Shown here: positions 50,060 to 61,998 of the stretch, in pieces | Layout: each line of letters opens with the position of its first letter | Position numbering within the stretch: position 1 is the first letter of the stretch | From: Parus major | Lineage: Eukaryota; Chordata; Aves; Passeriformes; Paridae | Direction of reading: 5' to 3' | Assembly: GCF_001522545.3 (NCBI RefSeq) | Contig: NC_031770.1 | Coordinates: 33,242,867 to 33,306,866, forward strand | Length of the DNA stretch: 64,000 nt | Program-made: the position numbers and the translations under genes | Notes under the pieces: generated by a model | The model's database searches: none | Told to the model about the DNA's origin: nothing | Seen by the model: the letters and a program-made list of their open reading frames with translations, nothing else

Positions 50060-53000
50060 TGCACACAAATGTGAAATGGTGAATGTACAATCAATCTGGC
50101 CTGGGCACTAATGACAGCACTGCTTCTCCAGCAGGTCTGATTGTTGCTTCCAGTGGTCCCTAGGAAGCTGTGGCTTCTTATGGGCTGTTCTGGCTTTTTT
50201 TGTTTTGGCCACTGTTCTTCGGCCAGTTAAGTGCTCTGGAAATGAGGGAAAAGACTGCGAGGCCGGGTTTTTTTTTTTGTCCTTCTTTCACTTTTTTTCA
50301 GAAAAAGGAATAGAACTAAGAAGCACAGAATGAGGCTTTCAGTAAAACTATCAGATAATCAAACTCAAGGGTGAATTAGTGTATTTACTCAGTCACAAAG
50401 GAAATTACAATGCTTTCTAACTTTCAAACTTGTGAGTTTGCCCAGGATAGCTGGGGTTCTCTGAACATAGTAACAAAGGACATTCAGTGTAGGAAATTTA
50501 GTCTAGTAGCACACCTAGCAGTAAACAGAACATGAATTGGCTTAGAACTTTAAAATATTTAAAACATACCATTTTTGTAGGCTTTTTATGTGTAGAAGTC
50601 AGTAAATGTTTAACCTAGGAGAATAAAATCCATACTTTGTTAAGCCCCAATCATAATCTATTTTATCTGGAAGTGATTGTGTTTTTATGGAGTTGGGCAA
50701 AAGTACAAAAATCATACAAAAGAGAAAAAAAATCATTCAAATACTACACTTCTATCGAGATTTGACTGGCAGAACTGCATTCTTTATGTTCATTACAAGT
50801 TAGTTGTGCTCCAGAGGACACTTTTTGAGAACACTCAGAAAAGAAGAATGATATAAAAGTTATTACAAAATGAGCCCTAAAAATCTATTTGCAGCTGTTT
50901 AAAGCAATGGTGGTTCTCTGGGAACAGGAATTCAGCCGAAAATAGCTGCTTGGAATATCAGACAATTGTTTTAAGGAAGCTGAAGAACAGTTCACCATAA
51001 ATGGAAGCTCTTTGCAGAAAGATGCCTGTAGTTAGTATAGAAATAAATACTAAAACCAAACAATTGCAGAGTCAGTGTTGATCAAAGGTTAAAGTAACCT
51101 CATATTCCACATTTTACTGTATTGTCCAACAGTTCTCATTTTTAATTAACCAAGTTTTTGGAGGTTCTTTTGGTGGGGGGGAGGTGGAAACAACCAACCA
51201 TAACCTAATCTTTTAAAGATACTGTAAAATATACTAACCAAAATGTGCTATTGTATCTTAGAACATAAACCACTAGTAACTGCAGTTGCATATTTCAGGA
51301 AAAGAAATGGGATGCAGATCTCAAACAGGACACAGATGGAATGAAGTAAAAACCTGGATGGATAAAGAGAAATGAGAAGAAGTAGGTATTTTTTTTCTAT
51401 ATCCTATATATAGAGTGGGGGGAGAGGAAAGGAGAGCATGACTAAAACTATTTGCAGATGTGAGTTGAATCTGGCAAACACTTAAAGACAAAAGGAAGAA
51501 GGAAGTGTTTGAAACAATTTTGGGTTTGAAACTATTGAAGCTTTTTGTACTTTGATTTTTTCTTCTTTAAGCACTTAAAAATTTGAGGACAAGCACTCCA
51601 TAGCAAAGACAAGTTTACCTAACAGAATTAAAAAGAAAAAAAAATCTTAAATATGTAAGCTGAAGGGAAAGGGGGATATACAGCTCTTAGCTAGGGGGGG
51701 AACTTCTGGAAGATCTCAGATTTAACCCAGGCACTTTTTGTCTGGATAGTCACTAGGTGTTTGCCTTTGGATTTGGAATGCTTAGTTTTCTTGCTTCCAG
51801 TATTTTCTGTCTGAGGAAGCTTGAGTCATCCTTATCTCTTCAGAAAGGCTGCAATTGGTTTTGGAATAAATCGTAACAGTTTGTATCACATTGAAAGAAA
51901 CATTATCTAAATATTTGTATTTGGAGCTGTGCTGTCTGAGTTACAGTAGTGCAACATAGTTATAGTTGTTCCTACTGCCTTGTAAGAGTTACTAAACTTT
52001 TAAAGTTTAAAGAATTTAAAATTGCATCATTTACTTGAATCTAGCTGACCTAGTCAACAAACCCTAACAAGCCCTGAGCTTTTCAGAAGTCAGGTTACTT
52101 CCACTGCAGTTTTTATTTCTAATGTTACATGTTTGTTGTATGGGGGAAAGACAGCAGAAAGGAAAAAATGTCTTTAAATTCAGCTACATGTTGGTGTGTT
52201 GAGAGCCTGTTTTTCTTGGAAAACTCATTTCACACTGTAAGGAAAATTCAGGGGTTTAAAGTGAAGGAAAAGAATTCATAAAAGAAGTACCTGATCCTGC
52301 TGTAATGCTGCATTCCTTTACAGGCCACATGAGCATATTCAGGACCTTGTAAAGGTAATAAAATTTTAATTATGGGATTTACACCTTCCATTTTGAAAGT
52401 TTTTAGAACATTCAGGTTTGGAATTTCTACCTCTGAACGTCTCTTGTATATTGGAACTCACTCTAAGGCAGAAGGATAAGAGAGATTTAATTTCTCTCCT
52501 ACATAGTTATGAAATACAGAATACTAAATAAATATGTACAGAAAGCAAACAAACATCTAAACAGAGATTTCTGGAAACCTCAGCAACCCCCACCAGGCAC
52601 AAGTGTATTTGTGAAGGCTGGGATGCCTCTCTCTTGCAGGATCTGCCTTGGTGTCCATCAGTTTGACAAAAAATAAGTGTTTGTCCTGGTGGATAATCCC
52701 CTCACAGACCTCAGCTGCCAGAAGGGGCTGCTGGCCAGCTGAGCCAGAGAGAGCACAGACGGGTAGGATTTGGACCTTGAGGATTACTTCCAGCAAGGGC
52801 TGTCATCCTGTGCTGCTGCTCTGACTTCCCCATGAAGATCTCCTCCTGCAAGCCAGCCCTTCCCTGGCCAGGAACTCGCACTCTCCCTGTGCTCTCCGTA
52901 TGGCTGATCCACTAAAGCTCTCTCCTCCCTCCTTACAGATGTCTTTGTCATAGTGAGCGTGTCTGTGAGCTGGTCACCCTTCTTCTAAAAGGAAGTTAAA

Positions 53001-55234
53001 GTAAACTCACCCGTGCCTGTGTTCCCGTCCTCGCCCCAGCTGCTCAGTGGGAGGCACTGTCAGAATTACAGCTGTTCTGGAGCAGGGGTTTTCTTTCCTT
53101 TCTTGTGTCAGCACGAATTTTCAGTGAGGTCCCAGCAGTTAATGCAAAAGTGCTCCCAAGTGCCATGTTTGCTTTTTATTTTTTATTATATATTACGGAA
53201 GGGGGAGCCTTATTTCCAGCAAACAGGTAGGCCATCCATCTCTGCTGTCAAAAGTGATTCAAGATGATCCTTACATGGCCCTCAACCTCAGGAGACCTGA
53301 AGATTGCTTTGGTTATTGGAAGAGAACTTTTGTTTTAGTGTAGTCTTAATGCACAAAAATGGTGCCTCTGCCAGGTGTTAGTAACAGCCAGTGACGTTCC
53401 ACAGATGGTGGTTGGTTGATGTTGTTGTGGGGTTTTTTAAGCAGATGAAAATCTTCACTTCTGCTTGGATGGAGTTTAATCAGAAGTGATGCAAGTTAAA
53501 CTATGGACAGGAAGGGATAAAGATAAACCTCTGTTTGATGTCTGACTGCCCTGACATGAGGCTTCAAGTATTCAGCTCCTCAGTGTTTGCGAATCTGCAG
53601 GTGTGGGAGTTCTGTACATCCTGTCCAGTGTCTAGCTACTGGACAAAGCTGGGCACCAGCTGAGGAGTTAAGCCTGGCCCTCCTGAGAGTTCCACCTTGA
53701 GTTTAACAGGCATGCAATGGAGGATGGAGGCACTGAAGTCACCTGAGTGCTTTCTAATCAAACAGGAAGTCAGTTGCTCTTCCCTCCTCCCAGTATAGCT
53801 GGCGGCAATAAAATAAATCAGTCAGGCATCTGTGGTTCCAATCCTATAGACCCTTCCAATTTGTACACCCAATACCCTACCACCCTTAAAGCAGATGCCA
53901 CTGAGATAAGGAGTGAGTGCCCAGAGGAGCCTGGGCACTGTATGCTGCAGAGTTCTGTGCACTGAAAACCAAAATATTATTGGGAGGAGAAGAAACTCAG
54001 ACTGGAAGGGACCCTACCCCTGACAGTCCAGTAACAACTCGTTTACCAGTAACCTGAATGTGACAGTGACAGTTGTGCCCATTTTGTTAGAGAATAGCAC
54101 ACCCTAAATGACAGCTTTAATACTTGGGCCCTTGGACAGTGGGGTACAGAGACTCTGACAGGATTGGTGCTTGCTTTGTGAAGATGTTCAGGCCAGGCTG
54201 GAGTCAGGAGGCGGTTTTCCCACTTTGTCAATCAGGCGGAGGTTCTGCATCTCACAAAGTATTAATGCTGGGTAGCTGTGGTGGGGAAAGACACCCGCAA
54301 TAGAAATTTCCAGGAGACCTCTTCAAGAGTCGAGTGTTTGGGGTCCTTTTAAGCTTCTGCCCATACTCTAATGCTGAGGGTCCCTGCAGCACAGAGTAGG
54401 TTTCCTCTGGTTGTCACTAGCCAGGCACTGACATGGAATTAAAGCCCCAAGGATTTCCATTGCCATAGTTCCTTGCACTTGTTGCAGACACAACCATAGC
54501 AGTTGGTGTTGGTGCATGTATTTTGGGGGAAAAAAACACCATGTTACTGTTTTTAATTCTTTAATGAGCTGCAGCTTCATGAATTTTCTTTAATTCAGCC
54601 TAACCAACCAAGGGGGGAAAGGAAAAAAAACAAAACCCTTCAGTCTTCTAATGCAAAACCAGCCAAAGTAGAAAGTTTATTTTTATTTCTGAGGTCATGT
54701 ACATCTCTTAAATTCAATTTTTAGCACTGCAGTGGCTTAATTCGAGGTAGCTCCCCCAGCTCCAATAGTTTGATGTCTTGCTCAATTCAGTCCTTAAGTG
54801 CTACCGAGGAAGCACAAACAGCTATGCAAGATCTTCAAAACTGCGAATTAACCTTCCCACCAGAGGTTTCCTACAGGCACCAAGGCAACAGTTTCCTGTT
54901 TTGCTACAGCTGCCCACCCCAGACACATGCTGAACACTGCACAGTAAACACCCTCTGGCAAAACCCTGCCATCTTCTTGGAAGGGAGAAGGGGCAGGATC
55001 TTAGACGTGCCCCAAAACAAAAGCTCACTTATTTACTGCTAAACAGGAGCCATGTCAAAACCTCATGGAGATCCTGTTTTTCAGAAATCAGATATCTCTT
55101 GTTCTTGCTACCTGTAAGACTTCTGAGCTTAGAAAGAGTGAGGACAGCAGGCCCACAGGAAGTGCAGGCTTTGAAACTGTACTTGTTTACTCTGCCCTAC
55201 TGCAGCCTTAACTGTTTTTTATTTCTCTTCTCAG

Positions 55235-55665
55235 ATCTTGCCTGCAGGTTGACGTGACACAAATGAGAAACACAGGCACTGCCATACAGACTACCCATCT
55301 CTTCCTTTTATCTTTCAGGTCTGCTCTGCACCTGGCTGAAACTTGTCTGAGGCTCACCCAAAGACACCTCTACAGAAAACAGGCACACTTGCTAGTTAAT
55401 TTCAGCTGGTTTCTATTTGGTTTTAACTACAGAATCACAGATATTTTGAAGCCTTACCTGCCTACCAAACTTTCTAGGACAACAGCTGAGACTTTTCTGA
55501 AAAGACCAGGCTTGCAAGTCAGTTTTAACAGCTATTACATGGTGTGGATGTCAGTAATTTGTACAATTTATATAAAATGTTTTTATCTATTTTCATTTTT
55601 GAACATACATGTCTATATTATTTACAGACTGAAATATCAATAAACATAATAGAATCTCTAGGTTC
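55235..55665 (+). other. SDCCAG8: Candidate SDCCAG8 terminal exon and 3' UTR (tentative)
   Basis: A good acceptor (TTTTTTATTTCTCTTCTCAG, ending 55234) would join in phase 0 to ATC TTG CCT GCA GGT TGA, giving the short tail ILPAG and a stop at 55250-55252. Human SDCCAG8 ends with a similarly short tail starting Leu-Pro, so the LP is suggestive but weak. About 390 bases later an AATAAA (55639-55644) is followed by a T-rich stretch, so the whole reads like a terminal exon. Against it, the recalled human layout puts the last exon on the other side of the AKT3 terminal exon. A 129-codon frame inside (55254-55643) is treated as untranslated. Confidence 0.28.
55639..55644 (+). terminator. Polyadenylation signal AATAAA (+)
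   Basis: AATAAA on the + strand is followed within 35 bases by a T-rich stretch (TTCCTTGTTCTGTCCTTCTG), as expected for a cleavage site. It would serve the candidate SDCCAG8 terminal exon that starts at 55235. Hexamers are frequent by chance here, so this is only plausible. Confidence 0.35.
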
Positions 55666-56742
55666 CTTGTTCTGTCCTTCTGAATTCAAGGGAAAGCATG
55701 TGCAGGCTGAGGAGGGAGAAGGGGGCTGTTTGCAAGTGCTGCACATGTAACCCCCCTCCTTTTTAGAAACTCAGTACCAGAATATACCTGGGAACTTGAT
55801 ATTCAACAGGATTTTTGTCACTTTAATATAAAAAGTGAGAGCCCCAGCAACTACTTACTAACCAGAAAAGCATAAGAAGATTGAGAAATATTCCACCTAA
55901 TGCGGAGGAATTTCCATGGGTCAGGTTCCCCTTTAAAACATTCACTGAACAAGGCCTTTAAGAGAAAGGAGCCCTTGGTTATTACAGAGGAGCCATTACA
56001 AGAGGTGCTGGGCTCCATACTGAGGTGGTGAAACTGGACTTTTCCACCAGCACGTATTCTGGGCACCAGCTGAACTTGGTTTCAAATTATTGAACTCAGA
56101 ACATTTGGAGGGTACAAGTGGAGGGCTTTTTTTCTGATTAACTGTGTATTCATGTTTTTCAAGGTTACTTTTCAAATACCCAACTGTTTGAGAAAGAATT
56201 TATCTGAATATTTTGCTATCTAGTGTTGGATAAGCTACACACAAGAGAAAAGTTTCTATATCTCTTTTTTTCAATGTAGTTGGTAAAGGGGGTGAAAAAA
56301 GCGCAAAGAACAGTTCCCCAGCAATAAAGCTACTTCAGCCAGAATGAACACAGAAAACATAACAAAAAAATAGAGTAACAACACATGCAATAAATTACTA
56401 TTGGGTGTGGAACACAATCCTTCCTTCCCTTATATTTTAAGAATTACTAGTGGTACAGCCCTAACATCAAAGTGATTTTTCCTCCCTATTTCAATTTCCT
56501 GCCATATAAAACTGCCAAACACATCTGATCACCTCCCTGAACAGCTTCATGGATATGACACTGAGCATGCTGAGAAAGGCCTCGGGTCTTTAGGGAGAAG
56601 AAAGGCTGCTGAAGGAAAGCCCTCTCTACTCAAACTTGGGATTTTTCACAGTAATCAGGCTGACAGCTTTTTAAGTGTCACTACTTTATAGATGCTTTAC
56701 ACAGTTAAGAATATACATTTATAAATGTAGGAAAACGCAAAC
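55666..56742. other. Region between the candidate 3' ends of SDCCAG8 and AKT3
   Basis: About 1.1 kb of sequence without recognisable exon, repeat or RNA gene. If both tentative poly(A) sites are right, this is the tail-to-tail intergenic gap. If SDCCAG8 ends further right, it is SDCCAG8 intron. Confidence 0.4.
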
Positions 56743-56748
56743 TTTATT
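56743..56748 (-). terminator. AKT3: Candidate distal AKT3 polyadenylation signal
   Basis: TTTATT on the + strand is AATAAA on the - strand, preceded by an A-rich run. It is the most distal plausible hexamer that keeps the AKT3 3' UTR near 5 kb. The choice is tentative. Confidence 0.35.
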
Positions 56749-58260
56749 TTTTTTTAATTCCTCAGCATAAATCTGTGTTCAAATAGGAGACAGTGCCTAT
56801 AGGCTATGCGTGCAAAGGAACTCAGGCACCTATTCCTGGCACTTAGGCTTCACTGAGACCCTGGAGCACAGCAGGACCCTCAACCTTTCTGGACTTGCCT
56901 CACCTACAGGTGGCTTCTGGTGGCCACATGCAGGTTCCCCCACTGCCAGCCACCTACGTGCATGTACAAGTCTGATTTCAACAAAGGGCCCTGGGCTGCC
57001 AGTATATATAGCTCGAAGTAGGTTTTTCATACTCATCCCAGGCATAGGTGCAACTATTGTGTTGCGGGGAGTCTACAAGGAATAACTTCCCTTGCAGCAG
57101 TTACTCTACTTTGTAGCAATTAATAAGTCATTACAGCACCAGGCCTACCTGTCTATATCCCTCCCTACCTTCCCCTGCTTCTCCTTAAGCACTCAATACT
57201 TGGTTTTTACAAAGTTTACATGTATCAGACCCAATGATCAAATCCAGGTCAGCACACAGAGCGTGATTCCACAAACACGGGATGCAGACTGACCACATCG
57301 TCCTGTCACTGCTGCAGTTTTGTCCTGGTCACTGACATCCTGCTATCACTGAACTAACTGATGCTCTTTCCTATTACAAGGTGGAGGAAGTAAAAAAAAA
57401 GAAAAAACCTGAGACCTGGATGAAGCACCTCTATTCCTGAGAAGCATTCACATCAAAGAACAGAAAACCCATCAGATGACCCACTGCCTTAAGGACACTC
57501 AGCCCTCTAGATTGGCTGGATCAAACGGCCCTGGACCAGCCTATGGGCTTCAAAGAGTCCCATTCTGCAGTGCCCTGCAAATCCCACCTTCCCTTTTTTC
57601 CCCTCTCCTTGCCCAAACATCGCCTAGCTGTGGGATATGAGGCCAAGAATTTAATCAGCTGAAAATCACTTAAATGGTGGATGTTCTGATAGGAGCTTAT
57701 CTTCAAAAGTATAACCCAAATTTACTTTTGTAAATGACATACATCTCATAGAGTTAACAGGAGCCACCTGTATGGAAACAGCCTCGGTCCAAAGCACGGA
57801 TACATTTTGCTTAGTCATAAAAACTTTTTTCTTTTTTTTTTAACAATACTGTAACTTAATAATTTACAAGCTGAAACTGTTCACCCATTATCTGAAATAT
57901 GTCACAGCGAGTTACAGTTATCACTAGGACCTCACAGCAAATAAAACTTGTAACTAAACATGCACAGATCATTGTATATACAGTGATAAAAAAATAATGA
58001 TGTACATTTTCTTGTAAGAAGAAATTAAGTAAATTCTTTGTGCATTTCAGGATTGAAACATCTAACCTATATAAAATTACTTTAAAATATGAAGTAAATA
58101 TTTAACCCAAAATTTGAGAAATCTTTTGTAATCTGCAATATAGCCTTCTCATTTCCATTTTTTCTTTCTCTGACACAGAACAACTTAAGAATTTTATCCT
58201 CTAAGATATTTAATAGTAATGTGCAGATATAAAAAAATACGTCCTCTGTGGCAAGCTTGA

Positions 58261-58282
58261 ACATATATATATATATATATTT
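58261..58282. repeat. (AT)n microsatellite in the AKT3 3' UTR
   Basis: About ten uninterrupted AT dinucleotides. Within the AKT3 message this would be an AU-rich, potentially self-pairing stretch. Confidence 0.8.
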
Positions 58283-58749
58283 ACAATCCTCCAGAACAAA
58301 TTAGCATTAAAAAACACAGAAGTAGCAGATTGACATAGTGCTTTATTTAAGCTGTCTGTACGAAGGAAAATAATGTGCATCCCTATCATATACGTGTAAA
58401 AATACTAAGGATGTACAGTGTACAAAAACAGTTTCTTGTAGTTATTTCACATCCTTGTGGGTCATATACTTAAGGAAATAAACAGTTTAAGTATGACCAA
58501 CAGTAATACGGTTTCTTGGGTTTGTAGTCGTGTCTGCTTAATATCCTTAACCATATGACTAGATCTTGCATGGATCTAATGAAAGAACTAGCAAGGTCAA
58601 GAAATGTCACAAACTCTAAAGCTACAGGGAGGTAATTCAATTACCAATTTAGAGGTTTTTATTTAAATAAATACTTTACATTTCATGCTTGCCTGTAATG
58701 CACTACCAGGAGCAAGATAAGGAAATTCTACTGTAGACAGTACAAACAG

Positions 58750-58757
58750 TAGCAGCA
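58750..58757 (-). promoter_or_regulatory. AKT3: miR-15/16/195/424/497 seed match (8mer)
   Basis: The + strand TAGCAGCA is TGCTGCTA in the AKT3 message, a full 8mer match to the miR-15/16 family seed. AKT3 is a reported target of this family in mammals. Function here is inferred from the match and the location in the 3' UTR. Confidence 0.45.
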
Positions 58758-60216
58758 AAGTGTGTACATTGAGGTGTAATATATAGACCCTGCAGTTAGT
58801 AAGGAAAGACCTTACTTTTGTACTCTAGGAGAAGCACATGGCCCCTGCAAGAACAGTCAGCTTTAAGAAGCCACAAGTAAAAATGGAAAAAAAAGGTAAA
58901 ACAATACTGGAATAAATGTTCTTTAAGCAACAGGAATGTACTGGAAGATGGATTAGTGTGGAAAGCGAAGCTGTGTGCAAAACTGCCAAAATCCAAACAG
59001 AAATGACCTGTTTCCTCTGAGATGGCTGCAGTACAAGAGGGCATACTGTATGTCATGGAAGTCAGTACAAGCTGGAGTCAAGGTCTGAAATGTACTGTGC
59101 TCGAAAGGCTCACCAAGACACCCAGCCACCACCTCCTGTCCCAATCCAACCACAACTGCAGACAGCAAAAGAAGAGCTTCAAAAGTTTCCCTCAGCACTG
59201 CTTATCCATTTCTCTGTCATCTTCTTTCTAACACTGGTAAGACAGAATCCCCCAGACCTGGGCAGCACAAAGTGGCTGCTGACTCTTTGCATCATAAACT
59301 GGACCACTGACATTTCAGAAGGCAGACAATGCAATGCAAAGTGATGTCTTAAAAGGCTTTCAAATAGTTCACTGCCAGGCCCTTCCTGCAAACGTGCACT
59401 ACCTGGCTACGCAACAGAGAGCAAAGCACAGGGCGTCACTGCCACAAGGAGCTGCTGGCCAGAGCCACAGCCAGTCAGCCACTGGCTGGAGGTGCCCTGT
59501 GCCAAGAAACTTATTGCTATTACAAGCTGAAAACATAGGGGAGAAAACACAGGTATGTAACACAGATTTTGAATCGCCATACTTTCAGTCTGTGAGTACA
59601 AGACCTTTGCAGAGAACTAATTAATGCCCGTCTGTTAAGTACTTGGTTATTTCAGTCACTTGCTCACTGTGTCAGTGTAGACACCTCTACACCACCAGTC
59701 CAGGACAGACCTGCAACGCATTTGCTGCTCTCCTCTATCCGCACAGGGACAACATCTACACGTCTTTAGTGTTACAGGGTGACGTAATGAAATCCTATGC
59801 AGTTAGAATATACATCATGATATATTTCTATCTGATTATCCATCCATTACTAAAGATAAAACATGAAACATGAAAAATTGTCTAAATTACTCTGCATCTC
59901 TAGCTGCCGCGCTAAAATGCCCATCTACCCCTTGACCATCCCAGCACATGCACTGCCAGCAGTGGGCTTCATGCTTGGGCACTCAACTTTCCACATCAAG
60001 AGGCTAAGGCATCTGTGTAGGAACATCTCTCTTCTCAGACTCATCTACTCACTCACACAACGCAACCAGGAATATTCTGCAATATCACAGTCTTCGTGGG
60101 AGTTAACAAGAGCTGAACGTAGAGATACTTCCAATGATAATCCCACGGAGTCGGGGGTTCCCAGTGTCGCCTGCAAGGGTGCGCTCGGTCACTGTGCTGC
60201 GTCACACCCCAACTCC

Positions 60217-60224
60217 TAGCACCA
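60217..60224 (-). promoter_or_regulatory. AKT3: miR-29 seed match (8mer)
   Basis: The + strand TAGCACCA is TGGTGCTA in the AKT3 message, an 8mer match to miR-29a/b/c. AKT3 is a reported miR-29 target in mammals. An AATAAA on the - strand lies next to it at about 60230, so a proximal poly(A) site would place the site at the transcript end. Confidence 0.45.
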
Positions 60225-60831
60225 AAGGGTTTATTATTAAGATTATCATTGCTGAAGATCAAAGCTAAAGTTTATGCACACGTTCTGTTAGACACAGATC
60301 TTCGGAAATGGCAAGATGTTTCCCTAGCAGTGGAGTGTTTGTTGTGATCTTTGAAATTCAGTCAATCAGGTACCATGTTTAAACATAACCTGCTGGGTTT
60401 CAGCACTCTTTTGGTTGAGGGCAAATCTTCCGTGAGAACGGCTGATCCCAGAAATTTACTATTTTAATTGTTAAAATAAAGTGCTTTTCTTGTAATCACT
60501 GTGGTCTCATTTAAATGCAATTCCTTCATATAGAACAGACATTTTCTCTTGCACTGTCAGGGTCTTATGTTTATCCTAAATGGAGCACAAGATGTAGCTT
60601 TTTTGTCTGTTCACTTTTAACCCTTCGGCACATGAGGTTGGAAATCCCTACCTCCACTGCCAAACTGTTAAAAGACAGTATTTCATTCACAAAAATCTGG
60701 TTCTAAGCAGTATGTACAATTTCAGAGCCTTGTTAAAATTTCCACATGGGAGAAAAGTGCATTATTCCCTTCAGCTTGTACAGTCCTTCCATATATTACA
60801 AAATTAACTGCTATAAGCCTGTTCTAAGATG

Positions 60832-60839
60832 TAGCAGCA
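60832..60839 (-). promoter_or_regulatory. AKT3: miR-15/16 family seed match (8mer)
   Basis: The + strand TAGCAGCA gives TGCTGCTA in the AKT3 message, a second full 8mer for the miR-15/16 family, about 1.1 kb after the stop codon. Confidence 0.45.
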
Positions 60840-61296
60840 TTTGCAAACATGACACATACAAACCTTATCTCTAAAAATAAATACTACCACACTATAACCA
60901 AAAACAAAAAACAAAAAACAGAAAAAAAGAATATTTGGAGTTAAACACCTGGAGAGGAAGCTAATTCACAAACTCAAAATAAAAACAAGTAAGGCAAACA
61001 CCTGTTTACCTTGGTGCACACATTTTGGTGAAAAGCAATACCATTATGCCTGTCTACATTCTTCAGCCATCAGAGGTGATGCATATCATGAAAGAGAAAA
61101 GCATGAAAAAGATGTTATCTGGTGCAAATTATAAAACCCCTTGAACAACTTCAACTGCTGCTTTTATGCCTTCATTTCTTGCATGTATAATGTTCGATTC
61201 TCCATGATTGCACATGAACCTGGAAGTTCTAAGTGGCAGACTGGGTGACCCCAGCCGTTCTGCTTCTTCTGTAGTATCCAACAGTAATTAAAAAAT

Positions 61297-61319
61297 AATA
61301 TATATATATTTATATATAT
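61297..61319. repeat. (TA)n microsatellite, interrupted, in the AKT3 3' UTR
   Basis: Alternating TA runs broken by one TTT, next to an A-run. Simple repeat about 0.6 kb after the AKT3 stop codon. Confidence 0.75.
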
Positions 61320-61695
61320 CAACAGTTTAAGTCCTTCTCTCAAACATTTCCCAAACAAATTCCAGCCAGATGTTAATGACAGAGACCTGCTTCAAGTAAT
61401 GATATGCCTAACAGAAACCTTGCATATGTACATCACCACCTCTACGTTTCCTCATTCTAACCAGCACAAACAGATGCATGAAAATGTTATCACCTAGTCT
61501 GTTTAGACTAATAACAATTTTGATTCATCTTCTGGAAGAAGATAAGCTGGACCAACACGGCTTTTGTTTAGCCTCCACTGTGAGGAAAAATAGATGACTA
61601 CTTGTTCACAAAGTGTACAATGCTGAAGTCAAGTCATCTACCTTCAAAGAAACTGTTAGTAACTTCTTGATGTTGCTATTATACTGAGACTGGGC

Positions 61696-61702
61696 AGCAG
61701 CA
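61696..61702 (-). promoter_or_regulatory. AKT3: miR-15/16 family seed match (7mer)
   Basis: The + strand AGCAGCA is TGCTGCT in the AKT3 message, a 7mer-m8 match to the miR-15/16 family. It is about 210 bases after the stop codon, within a CAGCAGCAACAGCAG stretch, so it could also reflect a short trinucleotide run. Confidence 0.35.
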
Positions 61703-61892
61703 ACAGCAGGAGAGCGGAGTAGAGAGAATCTCATATGTCATGCAAAACCAGAACGGCTTTTAGGTAGGTTTGGGAAAGAAACTTGTTCAATTTGGAATGG
61801 TCTCTGAAAGTGCCCCTGCTATCATGGTAGTATCTAGTACTGGTGGTGATGTTCAGGAATCATATTCACTGATAAACCTAAGGTGACAGTGA

Positions 61893-61899
61893 AGCAGCA
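61893..61899 (-). promoter_or_regulatory. AKT3: miR-15/16 family seed match (7mer) just after the AKT3 stop
   Basis: The + strand AGCAGCA gives TGCTGCT in the message, 14 bases after the stop codon. Sites this close to the stop are often weakened by terminating ribosomes. Confidence 0.35.
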
Positions 61900-61912
61900 G
61901 AACAAAAAAAAG

Positions 61913-61998
61913 TTATTCTCGTCCACTTGCAGAGTAGGAAAACTGGGGGAAATGCGGCCGCCTCTCATTGTCCATGCAGTCCATACCATCCTCGTCAT
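61913..61998 (-). CDS. AKT3: AKT3 terminal coding exon (C-terminal hydrophobic motif)
   Basis: On the - strand an acceptor (CTTCCTTAATACAG) is followed by 86 nt. Two bases complete a Tyr codon from the previous exon, then 27 codons and TAA follow. The peptide is DEDGMDCMDNERRPHFPQFS followed by YSASGRE, identical to the mammalian AKT3 C-terminus as I recall it. AKT3 is a cytosolic Ser/Thr kinase of the PI3K pathway. FPQFSY is its hydrophobic motif, whose Ser (Ser472 in the 479-residue human protein) is phosphorylated by mTORC2 for full activation. AKT1 and AKT2 have different tails, so the paralogue call is secure. The preceding exon (the AGC-kinase tail up to PPEKY) is not in the window. The gene runs against SDCCAG8. 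Confidence 0.97.

Larger units (their letters stand above)
49503..55234 (+). other. SDCCAG8: SDCCAG8 last intron or downstream region
   Basis: Non-coding sequence after the last certain SDCCAG8 exon. It includes a CR1 3' fragment near 49990-50059 and a GC-richer zone from about 52560 to 54550. Two acceptor-like sites, at 51298 (TATTTCAG) and 52938 (CTCCCTCCTTACAG), would give very short in-frame tails ending at stops (EKKWDADLKQDTDGMK and MSLS). Neither resembles the mammalian tail. AATAAA occurs at 53807-53812. Open frames here have no recognisable similarity. Confidence 0.55.
56743..61912 (-). other. AKT3: AKT3 3' untranslated region (left limit approximate)
   Basis: The UTR starts right after the AKT3 stop codon and runs leftwards. 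On the - strand the first bases after the stop include TTCTGCTGCTTCACTGTCA and AGCAGGGGCACTTTCAGA, which resemble the start of the mammalian AKT3 3' UTR as I recall it. I set the distal limit at the AATAAA at 56743-56748, giving about 5.2 kb, in line with the several-kilobase UTR of mammalian AKT3. Nearer AATAAA hexamers on the - strand (around 58343, 58664 and 60230) could give shorter forms. The UTR contains AT microsatellites at 58261-58282 and 61297-61319 and candidate miR-15/16 and miR-29 sites. Open frames within it are not genes. Confidence 0.6.

Noticed and set aside
53990..54020. CR1-like words (ACTGGAAGGGACC) suggesting a reverse-oriented CR1
   Set aside because: Only about 15 bases match, and the rest of the CR1 3' end (the TCATAGAAT and GGTTTGGGT parts) is absent.
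55254..55643. 129-codon + strand open frame
   Set aside because: It begins just after a candidate stop in a T-rich region holding a poly(A) signal, has no splice context and ends in hydrophobic low-complexity sequence. It is best explained as untranslated sequence or chance.
59863..60219. 118-codon + strand open frame
   Set aside because: It lies antisense within the AKT3 3' UTR and has no recognisable similarity. The TAGCACCA inside the following bases reads as a UTR element of AKT3.
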